In this document: positions 7,364-17,923 of the stretch, in pieces
Numbering within the stretch: position 1 is the first letter of the stretch
How the letters are laid out: each line of letters opens with the position of its first letter
Origin: Rhodocyclaceae bacterium
Lineage (GTDB): Bacteria > Pseudomonadota > Gammaproteobacteria > Burkholderiales > Rhodocyclaceae
Direction of reading: 5' to 3'
DNA length: 64,000 nt
NCBI GenBank assembly: GCA_030681195.1
Contig: JAUXXJ010000005.1
Span: forward strand, 62,001 to 126,000
Made by a program: the position numbers and the translations under genes
Notes under the pieces: model-generated
The model's input: the letters and a program-made list of their open reading frames with translations, nothing else
Database searches by the model: none
What the model was told of the DNA's origin: nothing

Positions 7364-9412
7364 ATGAATGAAGAAGTTGTCACCTTTCCGGGCAGTCCCT
7401 TCCGGTTGCACGAGCCATTTCCGCCGGCAGGGGATCAGCCCGAGGCGATTCGCCTGCTGATGGAGGGCGTGAATGACGGCCTGAGCTTCCAGACGCTGCT
7501 GGGGGTGACCGGTTCCGGCAAGACCTACACGATGGCCAACGTCATCGCCCGCCTCGGCCGGCCCGCGCTGGTGCTGGCGCACAACAAGACGCTGGCGGCC
7601 CAGTTGTATTCCGAGTTCCGCGAGTTCTTTCCCGAGAACGCCGTCGAGTACTTTGTCTCCTACTACGATTACTACCAGCCCGAGGCGTATGTGCCTTCTC
7701 GCGACCTGTTCATCGAGAAGGATTCGTCGATCAACGAACATATCGAGCAGATGCGCCTCTCGGCCACCAAGTCGCTGCTGGAGCGGCGCGATGTGGTGAT
7801 CGTGTGCACCGTCTCGGCGATCTACGGTATCGGCGATCCGGTCGATTACCACGCGATGATTTTGCATCTGCGCGAAGGCGAGAAGATCGGCCAGCGCGAG
7901 ATCATTCGGCGGCTCTCGGAAATGCAGTACGAGCGCAACGAGATGGATTTTCACCGTGGCACCTTCCGCGTGCGTGGCGATGTGATCGACATCTTTCCGG
8001 CGGAGAACGCCGAGAGTGCGCTACGTGTTTCCCTGTTTGACGACGAGATCGAAACGCTGACGCTGTTCGACCCGCTCACCGGCCACACCAAACAGAAACT
8101 CGGCCGCTTCACCGTGTTCCCGTCCAGCCATTACGTCACGCCGCGCGGCACGGTGCTGAAAGCCATCGAGAAGATCAAGGTCGAATTACGTGACCGCAGC
8201 GAGTTTTTCTACACCGAGCAGAAGCTGGTCGAGGCCCAGCGCATCGAGCAGCGCACGCGCTTCGATCTTGAAATGCTCGACCAGATCGGCTTCTGCAAGG
8301 GCATCGAAAACTACTCGCGGCATTTGTCCGGAAGGAAGGCTGGCGAGCCGCCGCCGACGCTTTACGACTACCTGCCGCAGGATGCGATTATGTTCGTCGA
8401 TGAATCGCACGTGACCATCCCGCAGGTCGGCGCCATGTACAAGGGCGACCGTTCGCGCAAAGAGAATCTGGTGAATTACGGCTTCCGCCTGCCGTCCGCG
8501 CTTGACAACCGGCCCTTGAAGTTCGAAGAGTTCGAGGGCCTGATGCCGCAAACCATCTTCGTTTCAGCCACGCCGGCCAACTACGAGAAGGAACATCAGG
8601 GGCAGGTGGTCGAACAGGTGGTGCGCCCGACCGGGCTGGTCGATCCGCTGCTCGAAGTGCGTCCGGCGACGACGCAGGTGGATGATCTGCTTTCGGAAAT
8701 CAAGAAGCGCACGGCGAACGGGGAACGGGTGCTAGTCACGACGCTGACCAAGCGGCTGTCCGAGCAGCTGACCGAATTTCTCGCCGACAATGGCATCAAG
8801 GTGCGCTATCTGCACTCCGACATCGACACCGTCGAGCGCGTCGAAATCATTCGCGATCTGCGCCTCGGTATCTTCGACGTGCTGATCGGCATCAACCTGC
8901 TGCGCGAAGGCCTCGACATTCCCGAAGTCTCCCTCGTGACGATCCTTGATGCCGACAAGGAAGGCTTCTTGCGCTCCGAGCGTTCCTTGATCCAGACCAT
9001 CGGCCGCGCAGCGCGGCACCTCAACGGCAAGGCGATTCTCTATGCCGACCGCATCACCGAGTCGATGAAGCGCGCCATGGCCGAAACCGAGCGGCGCCGG
9101 TACAAACAACTAGCCCATAACGCCGCGCACGGCATCGTGCCGGTGGGTGTGACAAAACGCATCAAGGACATCATCGACGGCGTTTACGACAGAGAAGGGC
9201 TGCAGCGCGAGCTGAAGGTGGCACAGGAAGCGGCCAAGTACGAGGCGATGAGCGAAAAGGCGCTGGCGCGCGAAATCAAGCGGCTCGAAAAAGCCATGCA
9301 GGAACACGCGAAGAATCTCGAATTTGAACAGGCGGCCGCCGCGCGCGACGAACTGTTCCGGCTCAAGCAGATGGTCTTTGGTGACTCAGGTCACGACGCG
9401 CCGGTGGCCTGA
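7364..9412 (+). CDS. uvrB: Excinuclease ABC subunit B
   Basis: A 682-residue UvrB, the damage-verification helicase of nucleotide excision repair, working with UvrA and UvrC. Walker A is GVTGSGKT (about 47-54). The DNA-gripping beta-hairpin is [12 protein letters not shown] (about 100). The DEAD-like box is VDESH. Helicase motifs VSATPANYE and [12 protein letters not shown] are present. A C-terminal UVR motif (about 640-675, [11 protein letters not shown]) binds UvrC. Length and ends are normal. It is convergent with yhbY, with only 7 bases between the stops. Confidence 0.98.
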   Translation: MNEEVVTFPGSPFRLHEPFPPAGDQPEAIRLLMEGVNDGLSFQTLLGVTGSGKTYTMANVIARLGRPALVLAHNKTLAAQLYSEFREFFPENAVEYFVSYYDYYQPEAYVPSRDLFIEKDSSINEHIEQMRLSATKSLLERRDVVIVCTVSAIYGIGDPVDYHAMILHLREGEKIGQREIIRRLSEMQYERNEMDFHRGTFRVRGDVIDIFPAENAESALRVSLFDDEIETLTLFDPLTGHTKQKLGRFTVFPSSHYVTPRGTVLKAIEKIKVELRDRSEFFYTEQKLVEAQRIEQRTRFDLEMLDQIGFCKGIENYSRHLSGRKAGEPPPTLYDYLPQDAIMFVDESHVTIPQVGAMYKGDRSRKENLVNYGFRLPSALDNRPLKFEEFEGLMPQTIFVSATPANYEKEHQGQVVEQVVRPTGLVDPLLEVRPATTQVDDLLSEIKKRTANGERVLVTTLTKRLSEQLTEFLADNGIKVRYLHSDIDTVERVEIIRDLRLGIFDVLIGINLLREGLDIPEVSLVTILDADKEGFLRSERSLIQTIGRAARHLNGKAILYADRITESMKRAMAETERRRYKQLAHNAAHGIVPVGVTKRIKDIIDGVYDREGLQRELKVAQEAAKYEAMSEKALAREIKRLEKAMQEHAKNLEFEQAAAARDELFRLKQMVFGDSGHDAPVA

Positions 9413-9419
9413 GTATTAC

Positions 9420-9803
9420 TTACTTCTTGCGCGATTTTCTTTCCAGCGCAGCGGCGGCCTGTTTCTTGTTCTTCGGGGCGGGCTTGCGGCGCCGACGGGG
9501 CTTGGCGGCTTCTTCGCCTTCGGGCTTGGGGCGCCAGAGGATGAGGATATTGCCGATGCTCTGCACCGGGGCGCAGGCCAGTTCGGTGCAGATTCCGTCG
9601 AGGAGCGCGGCACGGTCGTCGCGTTCAATGCCGTGGAGCTTGACCTTGATCAGCCCATGGGCGTTGAGGCAAAGGTCAATTTCCTTCAGGACGGCGGGCG
9701 TCAGGCCGTTGCCGGCAATGGCGACCACGGGTTGCAGGTGATGTGCACTGGCGCGCAGGGCGCGGCACTCGACGGGTGATAATGGGGGCGTTGATTCATT
9801 CAT
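9420..9803 (-). CDS. yhbY: Ribosome-assembly RNA-binding protein YhbY
   Basis: A 127-residue CRM-domain protein. YhbY associates with pre-50S ribosomal subunits. The CRM fold spans about residues 8-95, with the GxxG-type loop AIAGNGLTPAVLKEID and the motif GLIKVKLHG. A basic, lysine- and arginine-rich tail follows (about 98-127). The usual neighbour, rlmE, starts 14 bases away on the opposite strand, as in many proteobacteria. Confidence 0.93.
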   Translation of the reverse strand: MNESTPPLSPVECRALRASAHHLQPVVAIAGNGLTPAVLKEIDLCLNAHGLIKVKLHGIERDDRAALLDGICTELACAPVQSIGNILILWRPKPEGEEAAKPRRRRKPAPKNKKQAAAALERKSRKK

Positions 9804-9817
9804 GGGCGGGATTTTAG

Positions 9818-10453
9818 ATGAGCTGGACCACGAAGCAAAAGAAAAAGAGCAAGCAGTGGATGCAGGAGCATGTCAATGATCCTTATGTGCAGCAGGCCCA
9901 GAAGGAAGGCTGGCGCGCGCGCGCCGTCTTCAAACTCAAGGAAATTGACGAAAAGGACCATTTGCTCAAGCCGGGCATGACGGTGGTGGATCTCGGGGCG
10001 ACCCCTGGCAGCTGGTGCCAGTATGCCGTCAAACGCATCCAGCCGGGGGGGCGGCTGGTGGCGCTCGATCTGCTCGATTTCGAGCCGGTGGTCGGGGTGG
10101 ACTTTATTCAGGGCGACTTCCGCGAGGATGCAGTGCTTGAGCGGCTAAAGTCGGCGCTGGCAGGACGGCAGGTTGACCTTGTTTTATCGGACATGGCGCC
10201 CAACATGACCGGTATTGCCTCCACCGATAGTGTCCAGGTAATTTATCTGGCCGAACTGACGCTCGACTTTGCTCGGGAAAATTTGAAACCCGGCGGCGAT
10301 TTGTTGGTCAAAGTGTTCCAGGGCGCTGGCTTCACGGAACTGCGCAAGGCGATGCAGGCCGAGTTCGAAACCCTGGCGACCCGAAAACCGGCCGCGTCGC
10401 GGGATCGCAGTGCCGAGTTGTATTTGCTGGCGAGGAAAAAGCGGTTGTCTTAG
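9818..10453 (+). CDS. rlmE: 23S rRNA 2'-O-methyltransferase RlmE (FtsJ)
   Basis: A 211-residue Rossmann-fold SAM-dependent methyltransferase that modifies U2552 of 23S rRNA. The SAM site is [15 protein letters not shown] (about 50-64). The catalytic K-D-K-E set is represented by the lysine in FKLKEID, the aspartate in [10 protein letters not shown], the lysine in LLVKVFQG and the late glutamate. Length equals the family norm. ftsH follows 47 bases downstream in the classical rlmE-ftsH pair. Confidence 0.97.
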   Translation: MSWTTKQKKKSKQWMQEHVNDPYVQQAQKEGWRARAVFKLKEIDEKDHLLKPGMTVVDLGATPGSWCQYAVKRIQPGGRLVALDLLDFEPVVGVDFIQGDFREDAVLERLKSALAGRQVDLVLSDMAPNMTGIASTDSVQVIYLAELTLDFARENLKPGGDLLVKVFQGAGFTELRKAMQAEFETLATRKPAASRDRSAELYLLARKKRLS

Positions 10454-10500
10454 AATCGACAGACTGAAGTTAATGAAAGCAGTGAAAGTGAGGCGATAGC

Positions 10501-12387
<1,887 letters not shown>

Positions 12388-12404
12388 GCTTTTGTTTACC
12401 GTAC

Positions 12405-12431
12405 AAAACGGGAGCCACGGCTCCCGTTTTT
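12405..12431 (+). terminator. Rho-independent terminator after ftsH
   Basis: AAAACGGGAG pairs with CTCCCGTTTT over a short loop and continues into a T-run. It isolates ftsH from folP, which in related genomes usually follows directly. Confidence 0.9.
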
Positions 12432-12541
12432 CATGGACGGGGCCCGCAGGAACCCACGCCCGTGACCATGCTGACAGGATGGACGAGATTTCACCGAGCC
12501 GCTAGACTGGGAAGACTTGGTCTGATCGGGATACTTTCATT

Positions 12542-13843
12542 ATGGTGTTCAAGGCGTTATTTGAACTTTTCGGCAAGGGGCGCCAGGAAGCTGTTACCCC
12601 CCTTGGCTCGGCTAAGGTAGATATTCCTGCTGTGCAGTCTCACGGGCGGCCACGCCGAGCGCTGGTACGCGAGGAAATTCTTGATACGCGCTGCCGAATC
12701 GGCGGGTATCGTTATCGCCCTGCTGATGGGCGTATTGGTGCGGAGGATTACCGTGAGGCGCTCGATCTGAGCGAGCGGGTGCAGTCCTTCGCGGAGACCC
12801 GCTTGGCGGTGATTCATCTTGAACCCGATCAGTGGGGTGATGCCGATTTCGCCGGTCTCGTGGGCCGCAATACCTTTTTTGAACTGCCGCTGACCGGGCA
12901 GACGGCTGGGGATGCCGACTGGCTGGATCGGGTGGCAAGAATCCGTGCAACGGGAGCCGGGGTGGCGCTTGCACTCGAAGCTGGACAGATACCCGTCCCG
13001 GCGATGCAGGATGCGTCGCTGGTGTTCGTCGATATCGAAGGGCAGGCGATGGCCGATTTCGAGAGCCAGATGCGCATCGTTAAACGTGACCTGCCTGTAG
13101 CGAAGATTGCTGTCAGGGGGGTGACGCGTTGGTCTGAACAACGCTATTGCCTGTCACTCGGGGCGGCCTATCTGCTCGGCGATTTTGTTGATGCACCCGA
13201 CGATGAGGTGGCGAAGAAGGAGATCAGCGAGAGCCGCAATATCATCATGGAGATGCTAAACATGATGCGTCAGGATGCCGAGTTGAAGGACCTGGCCGGT
13301 GTGGCAAAGCGTGATCCGGCCACCTCGCTGCAATTGCTGACGATGGCGAATTCGCCGTTATCAGGTTTCACACGGCAGGTGGCGAGCATCGATCAGGCGA
13401 TCATGGCGCTCGGCCGAGATGCGCTCTATCGCTGGCTGACCATGACCCTGTTCCGTGCGGGTGGTGCTTCGCCGCGCATGGATGCGTTACTTGAGCATGC
13501 TCTCTACCGGGGACGTTTCCTTGAGTTGATGGGCGCCGAGCGGTTTCCCAAGACAACCTGTGACGAGTTGTTCCTGCTCGGATTGCTGTCCTATACCGAT
13601 GTGTTGCTCGACTTGCCGATGCGCGATGTCCTGCAACGCATGCAGGTGGTCGACGAAGTACGCACCGTGCTGCTGAGTGGCGAGGGCCGACTGGCACCGT
13701 ATCTGGAGTTGGTTATGTCGCTGCAGCGGGGAGCGCATGCGCGCATTGCCGCGTTATGTGACGCGATTGGAGTGGATGAGATGCGGATCACCGAACTCCA
13801 TACGACTGCGCTCGACTGGTCGAGTACGATGGTGGATCAATAG
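12542..13843 (+). CDS. Degenerate EAL plus HDOD signalling protein
   Basis: A 433-residue protein with the YuxH-like architecture. An N-terminal EAL-related domain (about residues 40-215) is followed by an HDOD domain (about 225-410; ASSLQ-like DPATSLQLLTMANSP and VASIDQAIMALG). The EAL part lacks the EAL signature and metal ligands (it reads VREEILDTRCRIGGYRY), so c-di-GMP hydrolysis is unlikely; binding or protein interaction is more probable. HDOD proteins act in output regulation. It lies between the ftsH terminator and the convergent nap-linked regulator. The specific role is unknown. Confidence 0.82.
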   Translation: MVFKALFELFGKGRQEAVTPLGSAKVDIPAVQSHGRPRRALVREEILDTRCRIGGYRYRPADGRIGAEDYREALDLSERVQSFAETRLAVIHLEPDQWGDADFAGLVGRNTFFELPLTGQTAGDADWLDRVARIRATGAGVALALEAGQIPVPAMQDASLVFVDIEGQAMADFESQMRIVKRDLPVAKIAVRGVTRWSEQRYCLSLGAAYLLGDFVDAPDDEVAKKEISESRNIIMEMLNMMRQDAELKDLAGVAKRDPATSLQLLTMANSPLSGFTRQVASIDQAIMALGRDALYRWLTMTLFRAGGASPRMDALLEHALYRGRFLELMGAERFPKTTCDELFLLGLLSYTDVLLDLPMRDVLQRMQVVDEVRTVLLSGEGRLAPYLELVMSLQRGAHARIAALCDAIGVDEMRITELHTTALDWSSTMVDQ

Positions 13844-13864
13844 GAACGGCATCAGGAGCAAAGG

Positions 13865-14563
13865 TCAGTTGTATTCCTGCAGCCGACGCAGGCAGTTGAT
13901 CGTGATGGTCTTGCCCTGCACGGCGATCAGCTTGGCGGCTGTCAGTTCGTGAAGGATCCGCGAGAGTGTTTCCGGCGTCAGGTTCAGACGTGAGGCAATG
14001 ACCTGCTTCGGCGCGGGCAGGGTGATGGCGATGCGACCATTGCAGTCGGCGTCATTCAGGCAGTGTTGTTGCAGGAAGCTGATGACACGTTGTGCGCCCG
14101 ATTGTTGCGTATAGGTTTCGACATCCTGGATCAATAACTGGGTGCGCTGTGCCAGGCATGTCAGCATGCGGCGGGCGAACACAGGTTCGCTATCGAGCAG
14201 ATCGTGGATGATTTCTTTCGGTATCTGCAACAGCAGGGTGTCGGCGACTGCCTGGGCCAATACGGGGGAGGGATTATCACTGAGCAGGGCCGACTCACCG
14301 AAGCATTGCCGTGGCCCCGCCAGTTCCACCACTTTTTCATTGCCATTGATGGCGGGCAAGGCCAGCTTGATTTGTCCATAGATGACCGCAAACAGGCTGT
14401 GCGACGCATCCCCCTTCTGAAACAGGATCTCGTTACGCTCGAGACGGCGTTCGCGCGCGCGCTGCGCCAGTCGCTCGGCAGACTCTCTTGTCAGCCCTTG
14501 AAAAAGTGGCAGACTTCCCAGTAAGCTGGACAGGGGGGCCTGTAGTCCCGAGCGATGGTTCAT
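13865..14563 (-). CDS. Crp/Fnr-family transcription regulator
   Basis: A 232-residue regulator with a cyclic-nucleotide-binding-like sensor domain (about residues 20-140) and a C-terminal winged helix (about 155-225). The recognition helix is near LNLTPETLSRILHELTAAKL. The N-terminal Cys cluster that holds the Fe-S centre of FNR is absent, so it is closer to DNR/NnrR-type NO sensors or other Crp relatives. It starts 3 bases downstream of the napC stop on the same strand, making it the likely last gene of the nap operon and a candidate regulator of nitrate or nitrogen-oxide respiration. Confidence 0.88.
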   Translation of the reverse strand: MNHRSGLQAPLSSLLGSLPLFQGLTRESAERLAQRARERRLERNEILFQKGDASHSLFAVIYGQIKLALPAINGNEKVVELAGPRQCFGESALLSDNPSPVLAQAVADTLLLQIPKEIIHDLLDSEPVFARRMLTCLAQRTQLLIQDVETYTQQSGAQRVISFLQQHCLNDADCNGRIAITLPAPKQVIASRLNLTPETLSRILHELTAAKLIAVQGKTITINCLRRLQEYN

Positions 14564-14566
14564 CGC

Positions 14567-15175
14567 TTACTCTTCTTCCTCTTCCGTGCCCGGCTTCTTG
14601 AACCCTCTGGGTAGTTTGTGGGCGATGCCCTGATGGCAGTCGATACACGTCTGGCCAGCAGCCTTCGCCTCCATGTGCTTCTTGTAAGGCGTCTTCTTCT
14701 GCAATTCCGGGCTCATCGCATCGAAGTCGTGGCAGTTGCGACACTCGATCGAGTTGGTGGCCTTCATGCGCGCCCATTCGCGTTCGGCCATCACGAGTCG
14801 ATGCGCCTCGAACTTCTCCTTGGTATCGATCACGCCGGTAATCTTGCCAAACACCTCCTTGGAGGCCTGGATCTTGCGGATGATCTTGTGCGTCCAGTCC
14901 TTCGGGACATGGCAATCCGAGCAGGCAGCGCGCACACCGGTGCGGTTGCTGTAGTGGATGGTGGTCTTGTACTCCTCGTACACGTTGTCCTTCATCTCAT
15001 GGCAACCGATACAGAAGTCCATCTTGTTGGTGGCTTCCATACCGGTGTTGAAACCGCCCCAGAAGATGATGCCGCTGAAGAAACCCACCACCAGAAGACC
15101 GAGCAGCGAATACTTCGCACTCGGCCGCCTGAGCATGGCCCACAAACCGGATTTGTCGTTCTGCTCGTTGCTCAT
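14567..15175 (-). CDS. napC: NapC/NirT tetrahaem cytochrome c
   Basis: A 202-residue membrane-anchored tetrahaem cytochrome that passes electrons from quinol to the periplasmic nitrate reductase. One N-terminal helix (about 22-40) anchors it. Four CXXCH motifs lie at about 55, 85, 145 and 177 (CIGCH, CSDCH, CRNCH, CIDCH). A run of glutamates ends the protein. It is downstream of a small cytochrome gene and upstream of the Crp/Fnr gene, all on the minus strand. Confidence 0.95.
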   Translation of the reverse strand: MSNEQNDKSGLWAMLRRPSAKYSLLGLLVVGFFSGIIFWGGFNTGMEATNKMDFCIGCHEMKDNVYEEYKTTIHYSNRTGVRAACSDCHVPKDWTHKIIRKIQASKEVFGKITGVIDTKEKFEAHRLVMAEREWARMKATNSIECRNCHDFDAMSPELQKKTPYKKHMEAKAAGQTCIDCHQGIAHKLPRGFKKPGTEEEEE

Positions 15176-15186
15176 GATGGTTCAGC

Positions 15187-15549
15187 TTACTTGGGCTGGA
15201 TCGAAAGGATGTACTGAGCCAGATTTTTGAGCTGCGCAGCATCATTCGCGGGCATGGTTTTGGCAACCTTGTGCTTTTCCATGGTGCCGTCAGCAAGCTT
15301 GACGTCTTTGCCGGAGGTCATGTGCTTGATGACCTCATCGACCGCGCTGGCTTTGTTGCGGTACTTGTCGGCGGTACTCAGGAAGGACGGACCATCCTTG
15401 TCTTTGCGCAGGCCGTGGCACTGCATGCAGTTGTTTTGATCGGCCAGGCCCTTGGCGGCCTCGACATCGAGGGCCAGGGCGGCAGAAGAAAAGCCGGTGG
15501 CAGACACGGCCAGAACGGCAGTGGAAAGAAATGCGGCTAATGATTTCAT
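15187..15549 (-). CDS. Small periplasmic class I cytochrome c
   Basis: A 120-residue monohaem cytochrome c. A Sec signal peptide spans about residues 1-27 (cleavage near ALA). The haem motif CMQCH is at 41-45, and the probable axial Met is about 99 in KTMPAND. It resembles the c-551/c-555 electron shuttles. Such a gene is not part of the standard nap operon; its place between napB and napC suggests that it feeds or accepts electrons in this Nap system. It ends 11 bases before napC. Confidence 0.88.
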   Translation of the reverse strand: MKSLAAFLSTAVLAVSATGFSSAALALDVEAAKGLADQNNCMQCHGLRKDKDGPSFLSTADKYRNKASAVDEVIKHMTSGKDVKLADGTMEKHKVAKTMPANDAAQLKNLAQYILSIQPK

Positions 15550-15580
15550 GGAAATGTTCTCCGATTGATGTTGAAAATAT

Positions 15581-16054
15581 TTATTTGGTCACGCCGACGA
15601 ACTTGCTGTCGACCAGTTCCTTGGCATCGACTTGCGGTACGTGGCAGGAGTCACACTGGAAGCGGCTCATTTCAACCGCTGGCTTGCCATCGGTGCGCTT
15701 GAAAGTCTTCGAGAGGTGGCTTTCGCCCATCTTCGGTACTTTCTGGCCGCGCAACTCGTCGGTGATGTGGCATTCCAGGCAGGCATTTTCATCCGCAGTC
15801 AGCGGCACGTATTTCTCGATGGTGTGGGGCACCATCGGCGGCTGGCCGATAAAAGTGCGCGCAATCAGGGTGGGCTGGCCAACGCCGGGCATTTTCTCCG
15901 AGTAGTTCTTGATCGCAGGAGCGCGGTCAGGGGCCGAGACATCGGCGCCACGCATTGGCGTTGGGCCGGTGGTGGAAGCGCAGCCTATGACGGAGGCGAT
16001 CAGGGTCGCAATGGCGAGGCTGGCAGTCTTTTTAAATGTACCTGCGGTTTTCAT
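15581..16054 (-). CDS. napB: Nitrate reductase dihaem cytochrome NapB
   Basis: A 157-residue electron-transfer subunit of periplasmic nitrate reductase, receiving electrons from NapC and passing them to NapA. Two haem motifs are CLECH (92-96) and CDSCH (134-138). MVPHTIEKYVPLTADENACLE is typical of NapB. The leader contains ASVIGCAST, which looks like a lipobox with Cys 25, so this NapB may be lipid-anchored rather than soluble. It is preceded by napH on the same strand. Confidence 0.93.
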   Translation of the reverse strand: MKTAGTFKKTASLAIATLIASVIGCASTTGPTPMRGADVSAPDRAPAIKNYSEKMPGVGQPTLIARTFIGQPPMVPHTIEKYVPLTADENACLECHITDELRGQKVPKMGESHLSKTFKRTDGKPAVEMSRFQCDSCHVPQVDAKELVDSKFVGVTK

Positions 16055-16087
16055 GAGTGAACTCCTCCTAGAAAGATACGAAGTGGA

Positions 16088-16993
16088 TCATTTCGGCGCG
16101 GCTTGTACCGAACCGGATACGGGTGAGGAAGTCGGCGCGGGAACCGTAAAGCGTGCGCCGAAGGTGAAAACATCCTTGGAACAGACATCGATGCAGCGAC
16201 CGCAGTTGGTGCAGTTGGCATCCATGATGATTGGAGCGGCACCGTCGATGGACCTGAGGGCGGGGCGAATCACTTGCGGCTCGGGGCAGACAGCGAAACA
16301 GTCCATGCAGTCGTTGCAGGCAGCGCGAGCCGGCAGCACGACACGCATCACCGAGAAGCGGCCGATCAGGCTGTAGAAGGCGCCGACCGGGCAGAGGTGG
16401 CCGCAGAAGCCGTGGCGCATGACGAACAGATCAAACAGGAACACGGCGAGGAGGACTGCCCAAGCGAAACCGATGCCGTAGAGCAGGCCGCGATGCAGCA
16501 TCGAGACCGGATTGAGCATTTCCCAGGCGATGGTGCCGCTCAGCGCCGCCACGACCAAGGTCATGCCGAGCATCCAGTAGCGCGTGGTGCGCGACAGGTG
16601 GGCGCTGCCCTTGATGCCGATTTTTGTGCGTAGCCAATGGGCAGCGTCGGTGAGCAGATTGACCGGGCAAACCCAGGAGCAGAAGCCGCGACCGCCGACC
16701 ACCAAGTAGAACGCCACGACGATGGCGACACCGATCCAGGCCAGTTGTTCGGGCGACTGGCCAGCCACCAGCATTTGTACGAGCAGGTAAGGATCGGTCA
16801 GCGGCAGTACGCCCAGCGTATAGCTGTAGTTGAGATTGCCCTTGACGATCCATAGGTCGAGCCATGGCCCGACAAGGAAGGTGGCGAGAATGCCGATCTG
16901 ACTGGCACGGCGCAGGATCAGCCACTTGGTCGCGGCGAGCCAGCCTTTCTCGGCAATCGCCTCGGCACCGACCTTGTGAGGGAGCGCGTTCAT
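16088..16993 (-). CDS. napH: NapH quinol dehydrogenase membrane component
   Basis: A 301-residue polytopic ferredoxin-type protein. It has about four transmembrane helices, two CXXXCP motifs facing the cytoplasm (CSWVCP about 103-108 and CGHLCP about 200) and two C-terminal [4Fe-4S] sites (CNDCMDCFAVCP and CTNCGRCIDVC). With NapG it forms a quinol-oxidising route to NapA. Its ATG overlaps the napG stop by 4 bases. Confidence 0.94.
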   Translation of the reverse strand: MNALPHKVGAEAIAEKGWLAATKWLILRRASQIGILATFLVGPWLDLWIVKGNLNYSYTLGVLPLTDPYLLVQMLVAGQSPEQLAWIGVAIVVAFYLVVGGRGFCSWVCPVNLLTDAAHWLRTKIGIKGSAHLSRTTRYWMLGMTLVVAALSGTIAWEMLNPVSMLHRGLLYGIGFAWAVLLAVFLFDLFVMRHGFCGHLCPVGAFYSLIGRFSVMRVVLPARAACNDCMDCFAVCPEPQVIRPALRSIDGAAPIIMDANCTNCGRCIDVCSKDVFTFGARFTVPAPTSSPVSGSVQAAPK

Positions 16994-17862
16994 AACTTAT
17001 CTCCCTGCAACGCCTTGAAAGTCGGCGCTGGTGGTACGGCACCGGGTGCTGCTGCACCGGGTGGAACCACCGACAGACCCTTGCCGTATTCGTACTTCAA
17101 GCCCTCCGGCATGTGGTACTGGTGCTCGCCATCCGGGGCCACCAGGCTGCCGCCGGCTTTTTCCTTCTCGACCCAGCCCAGACGATAGTGGGCAGACAAA
17201 GCCCCCTTGGCCATGTAAAGCGGAAACACCTTGATGGCGGCGATTTCGGTCGGGCAGGCCTTTTCGCACAAGCCGCAGCCGGTGCAGGCATCCGAATGCA
17301 CTACCGGAATGAATAGCGTATGCACGCCGGTACGTGTGTTGGTCTGAGGATCGAGCGTGATCGCCTTGTCGAGCAGCGGACAGACGCGGTAACAGATATC
17401 GCAGCGCAGGCCGAGAAAGTTGAGACAGGTCTCGTGATCGACCAGTACCGCCAAGCCCATTTTGGCCTTGGTGATGTCGGTGAGCGCGTGATCCAGTGCG
17501 CTGGTCGGGCAGGCCTTGACACAGGGAATGTGCTCGCACATCTCGCACGGCGCCTGGCGTGCCACGAAGTAAGGTGTTCCCGTCGCCATCGGATCTTCTG
17601 GTTTGGCCAGCATCAGCATGTCGAAGGGACAATCGCGCACACACATGCCGCAACGGATACAGGCGGCTGAAAACTCGGATTCCGGCAGGGCGCCCGGCGG
17701 ACGCAGGGCGGCAGGGGGCAGCGCGGTGGCATTCCGCGCATAGAGACCGACACCCAGTCCCAGCAGACCGACGCCGCACGCCATGCGCGCGGTATCGGCC
17801 AGAAACTGGCGACGAGCCGAGCCCCTGGGCTTGGTCTCCGTGGATTTGGTTTCGCTGTTCAT
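16990..17862 (-). CDS. napG: NapG periplasmic ferredoxin-type protein
   Basis: A 290-residue Fe-S protein that works with NapH. A twin-arginine signal (SARRQFLAD, about residues 16-24) is followed by a hydrophobic stretch. Four [4Fe-4S] motifs follow, including CIRCGMCVRDCP, CEMCEHIPCVKACP and CTGCGLCEKACP. The last 30 residues or so are variable and proline-rich. This tail is encoded across a degenerate copy of the dispersed repeat (17017-17040), giving VPPAPTF. The stop overlaps the napH start. Confidence 0.94.
   Translation of the reverse strand: MNSETKSTETKPRGSARRQFLADTARMACGVGLLGLGVGLYARNATALPPAALRPPGALPESEFSAACIRCGMCVRDCPFDMLMLAKPEDPMATGTPYFVARQAPCEMCEHIPCVKACPTSALDHALTDITKAKMGLAVLVDHETCLNFLGLRCDICYRVCPLLDKAITLDPQTNTRTGVHTLFIPVVHSDACTGCGLCEKACPTEIAAIKVFPLYMAKGALSAHYRLGWVEKEKAGGSLVAPDGEHQYHMPEGLKYEYGKGLSVVPPGAAAPGAVPPAPTFKALQGDKL
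17017..17040 (-). repeat. Dispersed 24-bp repeat, copy 3 (inside napG)
   Basis: The inverse orientation with 21 of 24 consensus positions, lying in the C-terminal codons of napG. It shares the GGTAC variant with the copy at 27211. Confidence 0.75.
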
Positions 17863-17923
17863 GTTGGTGGAGCGGGAAAGGTGCCCCCTGCAACCATTTC
17901 CCGCTATTCATGTTGATAAGACG

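Noticed and set aside
6048..7367. 439-residue open frame antisense to the aminotransferase
   Set aside because: Glycine/alanine-rich shadow frame; the minus-strand aminotransferase has full motifs.
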